NCBI RefSeq assembly: GCF_022647665.1 | Contig: NZ_CP071872.1 | Span: forward strand, 7,316,001 to 7,380,000 | Length of the DNA: 64,000 bases | Source of the DNA: Streptomyces formicae | GTDB taxonomy: Bacteria; Actinomycetota; Actinomycetes; Streptomycetales; Streptomycetaceae | Direction: 5' to 3' | Part shown: in pieces, positions 24,552 through 32,596 of the stretch | Layout of the letters: every line of letters begins with the position of its first letter | Position numbering within the stretch: the stretch's first letter is position 1 | Program-made: the position numbers and the translations under genes | Notes under the pieces: generated by a model | Databases searched by the model: none | Told to the model about the DNA's origin: nothing | The model's input: only the letters and a program-made list of their open reading frames with translations

Positions 24552-27110
24552 ATGTTCCGTACCGCCGTGCGCACTGTGCTTGCGCACAAGACCAGGCTGC
24601 TGATGACCGTGCTCGCCGTGATGCTCGGCGTGGCCTTCGTCTCCGGCACCCTGGTCTTCACCGACACCCTCTCGAACGCCTTCCGCAGCCAGTCCGCCAA
24701 GAGCTACGACAACGTGGCGGTGGCCGTCACCTCGTTCGGCGACCCGAACGACCCCGAATCCGACCCCGGCGTCTCCCAGAAGACCCTCGACAAGATCCGG
24801 GCACTGGACGGCGTGGCCGCCGCGCACGGCCGCGTCGAGGGCTTCGCCGGGGTCGCCGACCGCGACGGGAAGCTCATCGACAGCACGTTCGGCAGCCCCA
24901 AGGGCTCCAACTTCGCCCCCGGCAAGGACGGCAAGGACCCCGCCTACGCCTTCATCGACGGCTCGGGCCCGCTGAAGGCCGGTCAGATCGCGCTGGACGA
25001 GGGCACCGCCGCCAAGGGGAGCTTCGAGGTCGGCGACCGGATCCGGGTCGCGACCAACGGGCCGGTCAAGGAGTTCACCCTCAGCGGTGTCTTCACCACC
25101 GACGACGGCGAGGTGAAGGCCGGCGGCAGCCTCGTGCTCTTCGACACGGCCGTCGCCCAGAAGCAGTACCTCAAGGCGGGCTGGTACCAGGACGTCACCG
25201 TCACCGCCGCCGCCGGCGCCGACGACGCGAAGCTCCTCGACGCGATCGAACCGCTGCTGCCGAAGTCCGCCGAGGCCAAGACCGGCCAGGCGATCGCCGA
25301 AGAGCAGGCGAAGGACATCGAGTCGGGCCTGGGCGCCCTCAAGCAGGTGCTGCTGGGCTTCGCCGGCATCGCGCTCTTCGTCGGCATCTTCCTGATCTCC
25401 AACACCTTCTCGATGCTGGTCGCCCAGCGCACCAAGGAGCTCGCGCTGATGCGCGCCGTCGGCGCCTCGCGCAAGCAGATCACCCGCTCGGTGCTCATCG
25501 AGGCCGCGGTCGTCGGCGCGATCGCCTCGGCAATCGGCTTCGTCATCGGCGTCGGTCTGGCGCTCGGGCTGCGCTCGGGCATGGCCACGTTCGGCATGAG
25601 CGTCCCGCCCGGACCGCTGGTCGTGACCGCCACCCCGGTGATCGCCGCGCTCGCCGTCGGCGTGCTGATCACGATGCTCGCCGCCTGGCTGCCAGGCCGC
25701 AGGGCCGCGAAGATCCCGCCGGTGGCGGCGATGAGCAGCGTCCACGCGGTCGCCACCACCAAGTCGCTGGTGGTACGCAACTCCATCGGCGCGTTCATCA
25801 CCTCGCTCGGCGCGGCCGCCATCGTGTGGGGCGCCGGAGTGGGCGGCGACGACGGCCGGCTCCGTATCGCGGCGGGCGCGTTCTTCGCACTGATCGGCAT
25901 CATCGTCCTGATCCCGCTGCTGTCGCGGCCCGTCATCGCGCTCATCCGCCCGCTGCTCACCGGCCCGTTCGGGGTCTCCGGCAAGCTGGCCGGGCAGAAC
26001 GCGGTCCGCAACCCGCGCCGCACCGGCGCCACGGCATCCGCGCTCGCCATCGGTCTGACGCTCGTGACCGGTCTGTCGGTGCTCGGTGTCACGGTCGGCC
26101 AGGCCCTCGACAAGATGACCACGGACAACATCAAGGCCGACTACATGGTCGTGATGGCGAACGGCGGTGACCTCGACCAGTCGGCGCTGACCGCCCTGGA
26201 GAAGGCGGACGGCGTGACCGCGGTCTCGCCGCAGCAGTCCGTGTACTTCGAGCTCAGGAAGAGCGGCGGCAAGGCCGGGAAGGACGGCTTCGTGTCGGCG
26301 TCGGCGGTCACTCCGGGCGCCATCGAGCAGGTCCTGAACATCGACGTCGTGCAGGGCGGCCTCGGCTCGCTCGCCGAAGGACGGATCGCGGTCGCCGAGA
26401 AGACGGCCGAGAAGAGGGGCTGGAAGGTCGGCACGGACATTCCCGTCACCTTCGGCGACAAGAAGCAGGGCACCCTGACGGTCGGCGCGGTCTACAAGGA
26501 CAGCGAGTTCGTGTCCCCCGTCATCGTCAGCACCGAGGTCGTCAACTCGCACGAGGCCAAGCCGTACATCCCGCAGATCTTCGTCAAGACGGAGGGCGGT
26601 CAGACCGAGGCCAACGAGAAGGCGCTGATCAGCGCCCTCGGTGAGAACCCGGCCATCACGGTGATGGACCACCAGGACATCCGCGACCAGTTCGGCGGCA
26701 TGATCAACCTGCTGCTGAACATCCTGTACGGCTTGCTCGCGATGGCCCTCCTCATCGCCGTCCTCGGCGTGGTCAACACCCTCGCGATGTCGGTCTTCGA
26801 GCGGCAGCAGGAGATCGGCATGCTCCGCGCGATCGGTCTCGACCGACGCCGGGTGAAGCGGATGGTCCGGCTGGAGGCCGTGGTCATCTCCCTCTTCGGC
26901 GCACTGATCGGCATCGGCCTCGGAGTGTTCCTCGGCTGGGCGATCGGCGAGACCATGAGGGCGTCGATCCCCGGCTACGAGCTGGTCCTGCCCTGGGACC
27001 GGATCGGGATCTTCCTGGTGCTCGCGGGACTCGTCGGCGTGCTGGCCTCGTTGTGGCCGGCCCGCAGCGCCGCGAAGCTGAACATGCTGAACGCGATCAA
27101 GACCGAGTAG
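24552..27110 (+). CDS. FtsX/MacB-type ABC transporter permease
   Basis: A permease of 852 residues with a duplicated FtsX layout. TM1 is TRLLMTVLAVMLGVAFVSGT, followed by a large extracytoplasmic MacB-like domain (about residues 40-250), then three membrane segments near ALFVGIFLISNTFSMLVAQR. A central membrane pair and a second periplasmic domain follow, and a final FtsX unit has the coupling helix EIGMLRAIGLDRRRVKRMVR. It ends in AAKLNMLNAIKTE, like the partial permease at the right window edge. Together with the ATPase it probably expels a drug, peptide or lipid. Confidence 0.92.
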   Translation: MFRTAVRTVLAHKTRLLMTVLAVMLGVAFVSGTLVFTDTLSNAFRSQSAKSYDNVAVAVTSFGDPNDPESDPGVSQKTLDKIRALDGVAAAHGRVEGFAGVADRDGKLIDSTFGSPKGSNFAPGKDGKDPAYAFIDGSGPLKAGQIALDEGTAAKGSFEVGDRIRVATNGPVKEFTLSGVFTTDDGEVKAGGSLVLFDTAVAQKQYLKAGWYQDVTVTAAAGADDAKLLDAIEPLLPKSAEAKTGQAIAEEQAKDIESGLGALKQVLLGFAGIALFVGIFLISNTFSMLVAQRTKELALMRAVGASRKQITRSVLIEAAVVGAIASAIGFVIGVGLALGLRSGMATFGMSVPPGPLVVTATPVIAALAVGVLITMLAAWLPGRRAAKIPPVAAMSSVHAVATTKSLVVRNSIGAFITSLGAAAIVWGAGVGGDDGRLRIAAGAFFALIGIIVLIPLLSRPVIALIRPLLTGPFGVSGKLAGQNAVRNPRRTGATASALAIGLTLVTGLSVLGVTVGQALDKMTTDNIKADYMVVMANGGDLDQSALTALEKADGVTAVSPQQSVYFELRKSGGKAGKDGFVSASAVTPGAIEQVLNIDVVQGGLGSLAEGRIAVAEKTAEKRGWKVGTDIPVTFGDKKQGTLTVGAVYKDSEFVSPVIVSTEVVNSHEAKPYIPQIFVKTEGGQTEANEKALISALGENPAITVMDHQDIRDQFGGMINLLLNILYGLLAMALLIAVLGVVNTLAMSVFERQQEIGMLRAIGLDRRRVKRMVRLEAVVISLFGALIGIGLGVFLGWAIGETMRASIPGYELVLPWDRIGIFLVLAGLVGVLASLWPARSAAKLNMLNAIKTE

Positions 27111-27122
27111 CGGCTGTCGTAC

Positions 27123-27170
27123 GACGAGAGGGCCGGGCCTTCCCCCAGGGGGAGGCCCGGCCCTCTCGTC
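27123..27170. terminator. Strong bidirectional terminator between permease and cfa
   Basis: GACGAGAGGGCCGGGCC and GGCCCGGCCCTCTCGTC pair perfectly over 17 bp, with a CCCCC/GGGGG inner stem in the loop. It begins 12 bp after the permease stop and ends 23 bp before the end of the converging cfa-type gene. Confidence 0.85.
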
Positions 27171-27208
27171 ATGTCACGGTCGCTCGCTTCATGTCACGGT
27201 CGCTCGCT
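27169..27208. repeat. Tandem duplication of 20 bp at the 3' end of the cyclopropane synthase gene
   Basis: TCATGTCACGGTCGCTCGCT is repeated head to tail. The second copy contains the stop codon and last codons (Ser-Glu-Arg-Pro) of the minus-strand gene; the first copy lies just beyond the stop. Confidence 0.85.
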
Positions 27209-28501
27209 CCAGGCGCGCGCCCGCAGGGGCAGTCCCGAACGGCCGGCCTCCGGCGTCTTCACCGCCAGGATCTGGTTGACCCCGATCCTGTTCCGCTCGA
27301 AGGCCACGGCCGAGGCTGCCATGTACAGCCGCCAGACGCGCGCCCGCCCCGGTGAGACGCGCCGGAGCGCGGTCTTCCACTCGGACTCCAGATTGGCCAC
27401 CCACGCCCGCAGCGTGCGGGCGTAGTGCTCGCGGATCGCCTCCACGTCCCGGACCTCGAAACCGGCTTCCTCCAGGATCGAGGCGGTCCGGCCCACCGGC
27501 GCCAGCTCGCCGTCGGGGAAGACGTACCCGTCGATGAAGTCGTCCACGCGGTAGGCCGCCTCGTCGCGCTCCGGGCGGCGGGCGATCTGGTGGTTGAGCA
27601 GCCGGCCGCCGGGCCTCAGCAGCGCGAACAGGACGTCGGCGTACTGCCGGTAGCGCGTGGAGCCGACGTGCTCGGCCATGCCGATCGACGAAATCGCGTC
27701 GTACGGACCGTCCCTGACGTCCCGGTAGTCCTGGATGCGCACCTCGATGCGGTCGGTCAGGCCCTCCTCGGCGATGCGCTTACGGGCGTACGCGGCCTGC
27801 TCGCGCGAGAGCGTGACGCCGGTGACCTGGGCGCCGTATTCCTTGGCCGCGTGGATCGCCATCGAGCCCCAGCCGCAGCCGACGTCCAGCAGCCGGTCAC
27901 CTTCCTTCAGCGCGAGCTTGCGGCAGACGAGGTCGAGCTTGTCGCGCTGGGCGTCCTCCAGGGTGCCGCCGTCCTCCCAGTAGGCGCACGAGTAGACCAT
28001 GGAGGGGCCGAGCACCAGCTCGTAGAAGTCGTTGCCCACGTCGTAGTGGTGGCTGATCGCCTGCCGGTCCCGGACCCTGGTGTGCAGCGGCCCCTGGCGC
28101 CTGCGGACCTCCTCGGCGGGCGGCGGCAGCGGCAGCCACACCCGCGGGCCCGACAGCCGGAGCATCTCGCGGGCGGCGGCGCGCAGCCTCGGGTCGAGGA
28201 CGGAACGGGACGCTCCCCCGTCCGCGTCCGGCGGGCGGGCCCAGATCAGCCCGGAGAGCCGGTCGAGTGCCTCGTACAGATCCCCGTCGACGTCGAGCTC
28301 CCCGGCCACCCAGGCCCGGGCCAGGCCGAGTTCACCGGGCTTCCAGAGCAGCCTGCGCAGGGCGCGCCGGTGCCGGACGACGAGGACGGGGGCGTCAGGA
28401 GGTCCCGCTTCGCTTCCGTCCCAGGCGCGGATGCGGAGCGGGGGCGGGGCCCCCAGTAGGTTCTCGGCGAGAGTGGTGAGCCGCGAAGCGGCATCGGCCA
28501 T
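27194..28501 (-). CDS. Cyclopropane-fatty-acyl-phospholipid synthase family methyltransferase
   Basis: A 435-residue protein with the usual CFA layout. An N-terminal lipid-binding domain (residues 1-130) is followed by HYDVGNDFYELVLGPSMVYSCAYW, which holds the bicarbonate/active-site residues, then SAM motif I LLDVGCGWGSMAIHAA and the ISSIGMAEHVG segment. It transfers a methylene group from SAM to unsaturated acyl chains of membrane phospholipids, or a methyl group in tuberculostearate-like variants. ATG 28501 has GGAGG about 10 bases upstream. Confidence 0.9.
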   Translation of the reverse strand: MADAASRLTTLAENLLGAPPPLRIRAWDGSEAGPPDAPVLVVRHRRALRRLLWKPGELGLARAWVAGELDVDGDLYEALDRLSGLIWARPPDADGGASRSVLDPRLRAAAREMLRLSGPRVWLPLPPPAEEVRRRQGPLHTRVRDRQAISHHYDVGNDFYELVLGPSMVYSCAYWEDGGTLEDAQRDKLDLVCRKLALKEGDRLLDVGCGWGSMAIHAAKEYGAQVTGVTLSREQAAYARKRIAEEGLTDRIEVRIQDYRDVRDGPYDAISSIGMAEHVGSTRYRQYADVLFALLRPGGRLLNHQIARRPERDEAAYRVDDFIDGYVFPDGELAPVGRTASILEEAGFEVRDVEAIREHYARTLRAWVANLESEWKTALRRVSPGRARVWRLYMAASAVAFERNRIGVNQILAVKTPEAGRSGLPLRARAWSERP

Positions 28502-28669
28502 GGCGCACACCTCCGTGATGACGGTTCCGGAAACGCCCAACACCACGTAAACACCGTCGGCGTGCCGATGCAGTCCCCTGAGCGGACAATTCCCGAATGG
28601 CGGTATGCACGCGGTGCGCAAGGGGCGCGCGGGACGCGCGAGGCGCCCCGGAGGCCGAGAGCGGGAACG

Positions 28670-28713
28670 CCGAAGGGGCCGTCCGCACCACGGATGGCGG
28701 ACGGCCCCTTCGG
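28670..28713. terminator. Terminator hairpin after the NADH dehydrogenase gene
   Basis: CCGAAGGGGCCGTCCGC and GCGGACGGCCCCTTCGG form a perfect 17-bp stem with a 10-base loop, 20 bp beyond the end of the minus-strand ndh-type gene. The rest of the 231-bp gap should contain the cfa promoter. Confidence 0.8.
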
Positions 28714-28732
28714 GCATGCGGGGGGGGTTCTG

Positions 28733-30115
28733 CTACGACGCCTTGGCCTTCTCCGGGGCGGGGTTGGCCGCCGCCGTCGGGGCCGGCTTGGCCGCCTCGT
28801 AGAACTCCTCGCGCGGCGACTCGATCGCGCCGAGCGAGACGACCTCGCGCTTGAGGAACATCGCGAGCGTCCAGTCGGCGAAGACGCGGATCTTGCGGTT
28901 CCAGGTCGGCATGGCCAGACCGTGGTAGCCACGGTGCATGTACCAGGCGAGCCGGCCCTTGAGCTTGATCTTCATCTTGCCCATGACGATCATCGCGACG
29001 CCCTTGTGCAGGCCGAGACCGGCGACCGCACCCTTGTTCGCGTGCTCGTAGTCCTTCTGCGGGAAGCCGCGCATCCCGGAGATCACGTTGTCGCCGAGGG
29101 TCCTCGCCTGGCGCAGCGCGTGCTGGGCGTTCGGCGGGCACCAGGCGTTCTCGATACCGGCCTTGCGGGCGGCGACGTCCGGGACCTGGGCATTGTCGCC
29201 GGCGGCCCAGATGTAGTCGGTGCCCTGCACCTGGAGCGTCGTCCGGGTGTCCACGTGGCCGCGGGGGCCGAGCGGCAGGCCGTAGCGGGCGAGGACCGGG
29301 TTCGGCTTCACACCGGCGGTCCACACGATGGTGTTGGAGTCGACCTCGAGGCCGTTCTTCAGCACCACGTGGCCGTCGACGCAGGAGTCCATCGAGGTGT
29401 TGAGGTAGATCTCGATACCCCGGCCCTCGAGGTGCTCCTTGCCGTACTGGCCCAGCTTCGGGCCGACCTCGGGAAGGATCTTGTCGGCGGCGTCGACGAG
29501 GACGAAGCGCATGTCCTCGCGCTTGACGCTCTTGTAGTACTTCGCCGCGTCGCGGGCCAGGTCCTCGACCTCGCCTATGGTCTCCGCGCCGGCGAAGCCG
29601 CCGCCCACGAAGACGAAGGTCAGCGCCTTGCGGCGGACCTCCTCGCTGGTCGTCGAGTCGGCCTTGTCGAGCTGCTCGAGGACGTGGTTGCGCAGGCCGA
29701 TGGCCTCTTCGATGCCCTTCATGCCGATGCCCTGCTCGGCGAGGCCGGGGATCGGGAAGGTGCGGGAGACCGCGCCGAGCGCGATCACCAGGTAGTCGAA
29801 GGGGAGCTCGTAGGACTCGCCCACGAGCGGCGCGACCATGGCGACCTTGCGGTCCTGGTCGATGGTGGTGACCCGGCCGGTGAGTACCTCGGCCTTGGGC
29901 AGCACGCGTCGCAGCGGGACGACGACGTGCCGGGGCGAGATGCTGCCGGCGGCGGCTTCGGGGAGGAAGGGCTGGTACGTCATGTACGACCGCGGGTCGA
30001 CGACCGTGACGGTCGCCTCCCCGTACCGCATCTTCTTCAGAATGCGACGAGCTGCGTACAGGCCTACGTACCCACCGCCTACTACGAGGATCCTGGGACG
30101 CTCCGTGGTGCTCAT
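28733..30115 (-). CDS. ndh: Type II NADH:quinone oxidoreductase (NAD(P)/FAD-dependent)
   Basis: A 460-residue flavoprotein. The FAD-binding Rossmann motif is ILVVGGGYVGLYAARR at the N-terminus, followed by YMTYQPFLPEAAAGSISPRH typical of NDH-2. The second dinucleotide (NADH) motif is TFVFVGGGFAGAETIGEVED, and FAD closure is YIWAAGDNAQVP. The C-terminal amphipathic region anchors the enzyme to the membrane, where it passes electrons from NADH to menaquinone without proton pumping. The tail is Pro/Ala-rich (KPAPTAAANPAPEKAKAS). Start ATG 30115. Confidence 0.93.
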   Translation of the reverse strand: MSTTERPRILVVGGGYVGLYAARRILKKMRYGEATVTVVDPRSYMTYQPFLPEAAAGSISPRHVVVPLRRVLPKAEVLTGRVTTIDQDRKVAMVAPLVGESYELPFDYLVIALGAVSRTFPIPGLAEQGIGMKGIEEAIGLRNHVLEQLDKADSTTSEEVRRKALTFVFVGGGFAGAETIGEVEDLARDAAKYYKSVKREDMRFVLVDAADKILPEVGPKLGQYGKEHLEGRGIEIYLNTSMDSCVDGHVVLKNGLEVDSNTIVWTAGVKPNPVLARYGLPLGPRGHVDTRTTLQVQGTDYIWAAGDNAQVPDVAARKAGIENAWCPPNAQHALRQARTLGDNVISGMRGFPQKDYEHANKGAVAGLGLHKGVAMIVMGKMKIKLKGRLAWYMHRGYHGLAMPTWNRKIRVFADWTLAMFLKREVVSLGAIESPREEFYEAAKPAPTAAANPAPEKAKAS

Positions 30116-30375
30116 GCCATCGAGTATCCACCCCGCCAGGTGGGGGTGCTCGTGAGCCCCTTCACAAGCAATGGCGGACCCTCTGCTACACTCCGCCGCC
30201 CACGTGACCGAGGTCATGACGGGTGCGGGGAACCACTCCGTAACCCGGGACGTTGTCAAGCCCTTCTGAGCTGGTACCACTCCCACTGATGAAGGTGAAC
30301 CACTCCCCTTCTTCATATGGCCGTAACGCGGCGGGAACGTGCAGGACGGCGGGCGCTCAGCCGGAGTTGGGCACA

Positions 30376-30433
30376 AAAAGAGGCCCGGAGGGCCGTCGAA
30401 GGGCACTTTCGACGGCCAACCGGGCCCTTTTCC
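30376..30433. terminator. Bidirectional terminator between ppx and ndh promoter region
   Basis: Outer arms GGCCCGG/CCGGGCC and inner arms GGCCGTCGAA/TTCGACGGCC form a two-part stem, flanked by AAAAAG on the left and CTTTTCC on the right. That gives a U-run in both directions and makes this the best intrinsic terminator in the window. It ends the minus-strand ppx transcript. The rest of the 369-bp gap (30116-30484) holds upstream sequence of ndh with no gene. Confidence 0.85.
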
Positions 30434-30484
30434 TTGTGAAGAACTTCACGAAGTTTTTCACGGCGGGATCGCGAGGGGACCGCG

Positions 30485-31399
30485 CTAGGCGATCGACCAG
30501 GCGATTCCGTCCAGAATGTCGTGTTCGCTGACCACGACCTCTTCGATGCCGATGCGCTCCATGATCTCCAGCAGGACGAGCGCCCCGGCGGCGATCACGT
30601 CCACCCGGCCGGGGTGGATCACGGGGATCGCGGCGCGCTCGTCGTGCGTGGCGGAGAGCAGCCGACGGGTCACCTCGGCGACCTGCTCCCGGGAGATCCG
30701 CGAGTGGTGGATGACGGAGGAGTCGTACGCCTCCAGACCCAGCGCGATCGCGGCGACCGTGGTCACCGAACCCGCCAGCCCCACCAGGGTCTGCGCCTCG
30801 CGGATCGGCACGGTCTCCTCGGCGAGGTCCAGCGCGGCGGCGATGTCGGCGCGGATCGCGGCGGCCTCGGCGGGCGCGGGCGGGTCGGTGCGGATGTGCC
30901 GCTCGGTCAGGCGTACGCAGCCGATGTCCACGGAGCGCGCCGCCTCGACGCGGTCGTGGCCGACGACGAACTCGGTGGACCCGCCGCCGATGTCCACGAC
31001 CAGGCGCTCCTCGTGCCCAGGGAGCTCCTTGGTGGCGCCGGTGAAGGAGAACTCGGCCTCCTGGTCCCCGCTGATCACCTCCGGCTCGACGCCGAGGATG
31101 TCGAGCACGCCGCGCACGAAGTCGTCACGGTTCTCGGCGTCCCGCGACGCCGACGTGGCGACGAAGCGGATCCTCTCGGCGCCGTGCGCCTTGATCGCCT
31201 CGGCGTACTCACGGCAGGCCGCGAAGGTCCGTTCGAGCGCCTCCGGCGCGAGCCGGCCGGTCCGGTCCACGCCCTGACCGAGCCGGACGATGGTCATCCG
31301 CCGGTCGAGATCGACGAGTTGCCCGGTGACCGGGTCCGCGTCGGCGACGAGCAGGCGGATGGAGTTGGTGCCACAGTCGACGGCGGCGACGCGGGTCAT
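30485..31399 (-). CDS. ppx: Exopolyphosphatase / guanosine pentaphosphatase family protein
   Basis: A 304-residue protein of the ASKHA Ppx/GppA fold. The phosphate-1 motif is AAVDCGTNSIRLLVAD, the connecting segment ATSASRDAENRDDF, and the phosphate-2 motif LVVDIGGGSTEFVVG. It lacks the C-terminal HD domains of E. coli Ppx and matches the short actinobacterial form. It hydrolyses polyphosphate or pppGpp. It is the last gene of the eno-divIC-DUF501-ppx minus-strand cluster and is followed by a strong terminator. Confidence 0.93.
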   Translation of the reverse strand: MTRVAAVDCGTNSIRLLVADADPVTGQLVDLDRRMTIVRLGQGVDRTGRLAPEALERTFAACREYAEAIKAHGAERIRFVATSASRDAENRDDFVRGVLDILGVEPEVISGDQEAEFSFTGATKELPGHEERLVVDIGGGSTEFVVGHDRVEAARSVDIGCVRLTERHIRTDPPAPAEAAAIRADIAAALDLAEETVPIREAQTLVGLAGSVTTVAAIALGLEAYDSSVIHHSRISREQVAEVTRRLLSATHDERAAIPVIHPGRVDVIAAGALVLLEIMERIGIEEVVVSEHDILDGIAWSIA

Positions 31400-31423
31400 G
31401 ATCGTGGGCTCCTTCGAAACGAC

Positions 31424-31439
31424 AACGACAGGCCCTGGG
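31424..31439 (-). repeat. Inverted copy of the dispersed repeat
   Basis: AACGACAGGCCCTGGG is the exact reverse complement of CCCAGGGCCTGTCGTT at 24376-24391. It lies between ppx and the DUF501 gene. Confidence 0.45.
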
Positions 31440-31966
31440 TCAGGCTTCGTCCACGGTCGGCGACACGCACGGGCCCTTCGCCCACCACTGCGGCAGCATC
31501 GCGATCGCCTCGTCGCCCAGCGGGTTCACCCCGGGCCCGCCGCAAGCGAGTGGCCGACCAGGACGTGCAGGCACTTCACCCGGTCCGGCATGCCGCCCGC
31601 GCTCGGGAAGCCCTTGAGCTCCTCGATCGCGTCGCGCCGGGCGATGTAGTCCTCGTGCGCCGCCCGGTACGCCGCCGCCAGCTCGGGGTCGGTCTGCAGG
31701 CGCTCGGTCATCTCCTTCATGACGCCGTTCGCCTCCAGCGTGCCGATGGCGGACGCCGCCCGCGGACACGTCAGGTAGTACAACGTCGGGAACGGCGTAC
31801 CGTCCGGAAGCCGCGGCGCCGTCTCCACCACGTCCGGGTTGCCGCACGGGCAGCGGTGGGCGATCGCGCGCAGACCGCGCGGCGGCCGGCCGAGCTGGTC
31901 CTGGAAGGCGGCGATGTCCGCCTCGGTGGGCGGGGTGTGCTCGGTCGTGGGAGGTGGCGTGTCCAT
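31440..31966 (-). CDS. DUF501 family protein, frameshifted near the C-terminus
   Basis: As read, the main frame covers 31526-31966 (146 residues) and ends at GHSLAAGPG. The neighbouring frame continues at once as VNPLGDEAIAMLPQWWAKGPCV and stops at 31440, giving the full-length DUF501 protein of about 175 residues. Restoring one base in the four-C run at 31529-31532 (GGGG on the coding strand) joins them. Conserved features include HRCPCGNPDVVETAPRLPDG, a possible metal-binding Cys/His site, and VKCLHVLVGHSLAAGPG. Function is not established; the gene is regularly found between divIC and ppx. The break may be a sequence error. Confidence 0.82.
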
Positions 31967-32020
31967 GTTTCCGTACGTCTGTCTCTTCGTTGTCCGTGTT
32001 CGTCCGCCGGCAGGCGTCCG

Positions 32021-32485
32021 CTAGCGGCCGGCGTCCGCGTGGTCCACGCCGTCCCAGACGTTCGAGTACCAGGGGCGGTCCACACCGCCTTCTTCGGCGC
32101 GGTGCCGCTCGGCGGCCTCCGGGTCGATCATGATGTAGCCCGTCTCGCCGGGCAGGACCATGTGCAGGTGCTCGCGGGCCAGCCGCATGACGTACGCGTC
32201 GTCCTGGAGCCGCGCCTTCTCGTCGCGCAGCCGCTCCACCCGCTCCCGGGCGGCCTCGGCGAGCCGCTCCTGCTCGGCGATGTCGTTCCGCTGCGACACG
32301 TACTGCCGCATCGGGTACGCGAGCGCGACGATCATCGAGCAGACCACCAGCGCGAGGAAGGCCGCCCGGCCGGTGAGCCGGGAGCGGCGCGCCTGGCGAC
32401 GGGTCTGCGAGCGGTAGACGCGGGCGGCGGTCTGCTCACCGAGCAGCCGCAGCCGGGTCGCGGTGGAGAACCGGTCCCTGGCCAT
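32021..32485 (-). CDS. divIC: FtsB/DivIC-type septum formation initiator
   Basis: A 154-residue bitopic membrane protein. It has a basic cytosolic N-terminus, one membrane segment (AAFLALVVCSMIVALAYPM), an extracytoplasmic coiled coil (SQRNDIAEQERLAEAARERV, ERLRDEKARLQDDAYV) and the conserved REHLHMVLPGETGYIMI. It works in the divisome with FtsL and FtsQ during sporulation septation. It lies directly downstream of eno, as in other actinobacteria. Confidence 0.9.
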   Translation of the reverse strand: MARDRFSTATRLRLLGEQTAARVYRSQTRRQARRSRLTGRAAFLALVVCSMIVALAYPMRQYVSQRNDIAEQERLAEAARERVERLRDEKARLQDDAYVMRLAREHLHMVLPGETGYIMIDPEAAERHRAEEGGVDRPWYSNVWDGVDHADAGR

Positions 32486-32508
32486 GTGCGCGTCTCCCCT
32501 TCACGTGC

Positions 32509-32551
32509 GTACGTCCCCGCACACGGTACGGGACCGAGTGCGGGGACGTAC
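32509..32551 (-). terminator. Hairpin between eno and divIC
   Basis: GTACGTCCCCGCAC and GTGCGGGGACGTAC form a perfect 14-bp stem with a 15-base loop in the 111-bp gap. It may partly end the abundant eno transcript or stabilise its 3' end while allowing some read-through into divIC. Confidence 0.6.
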
Positions 32552-32596
32552 GTAACTACCGGTCTACCCGTCTGCCGGGCTCAGCCCTTGCTGTGC

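Noticed and set aside
23649..26672. A 1007-codon open frame on the minus strand
   Set aside because: It is antisense to the ABC ATPase and permease genes, rich in Asp, Arg, Gly and His, with no motif.
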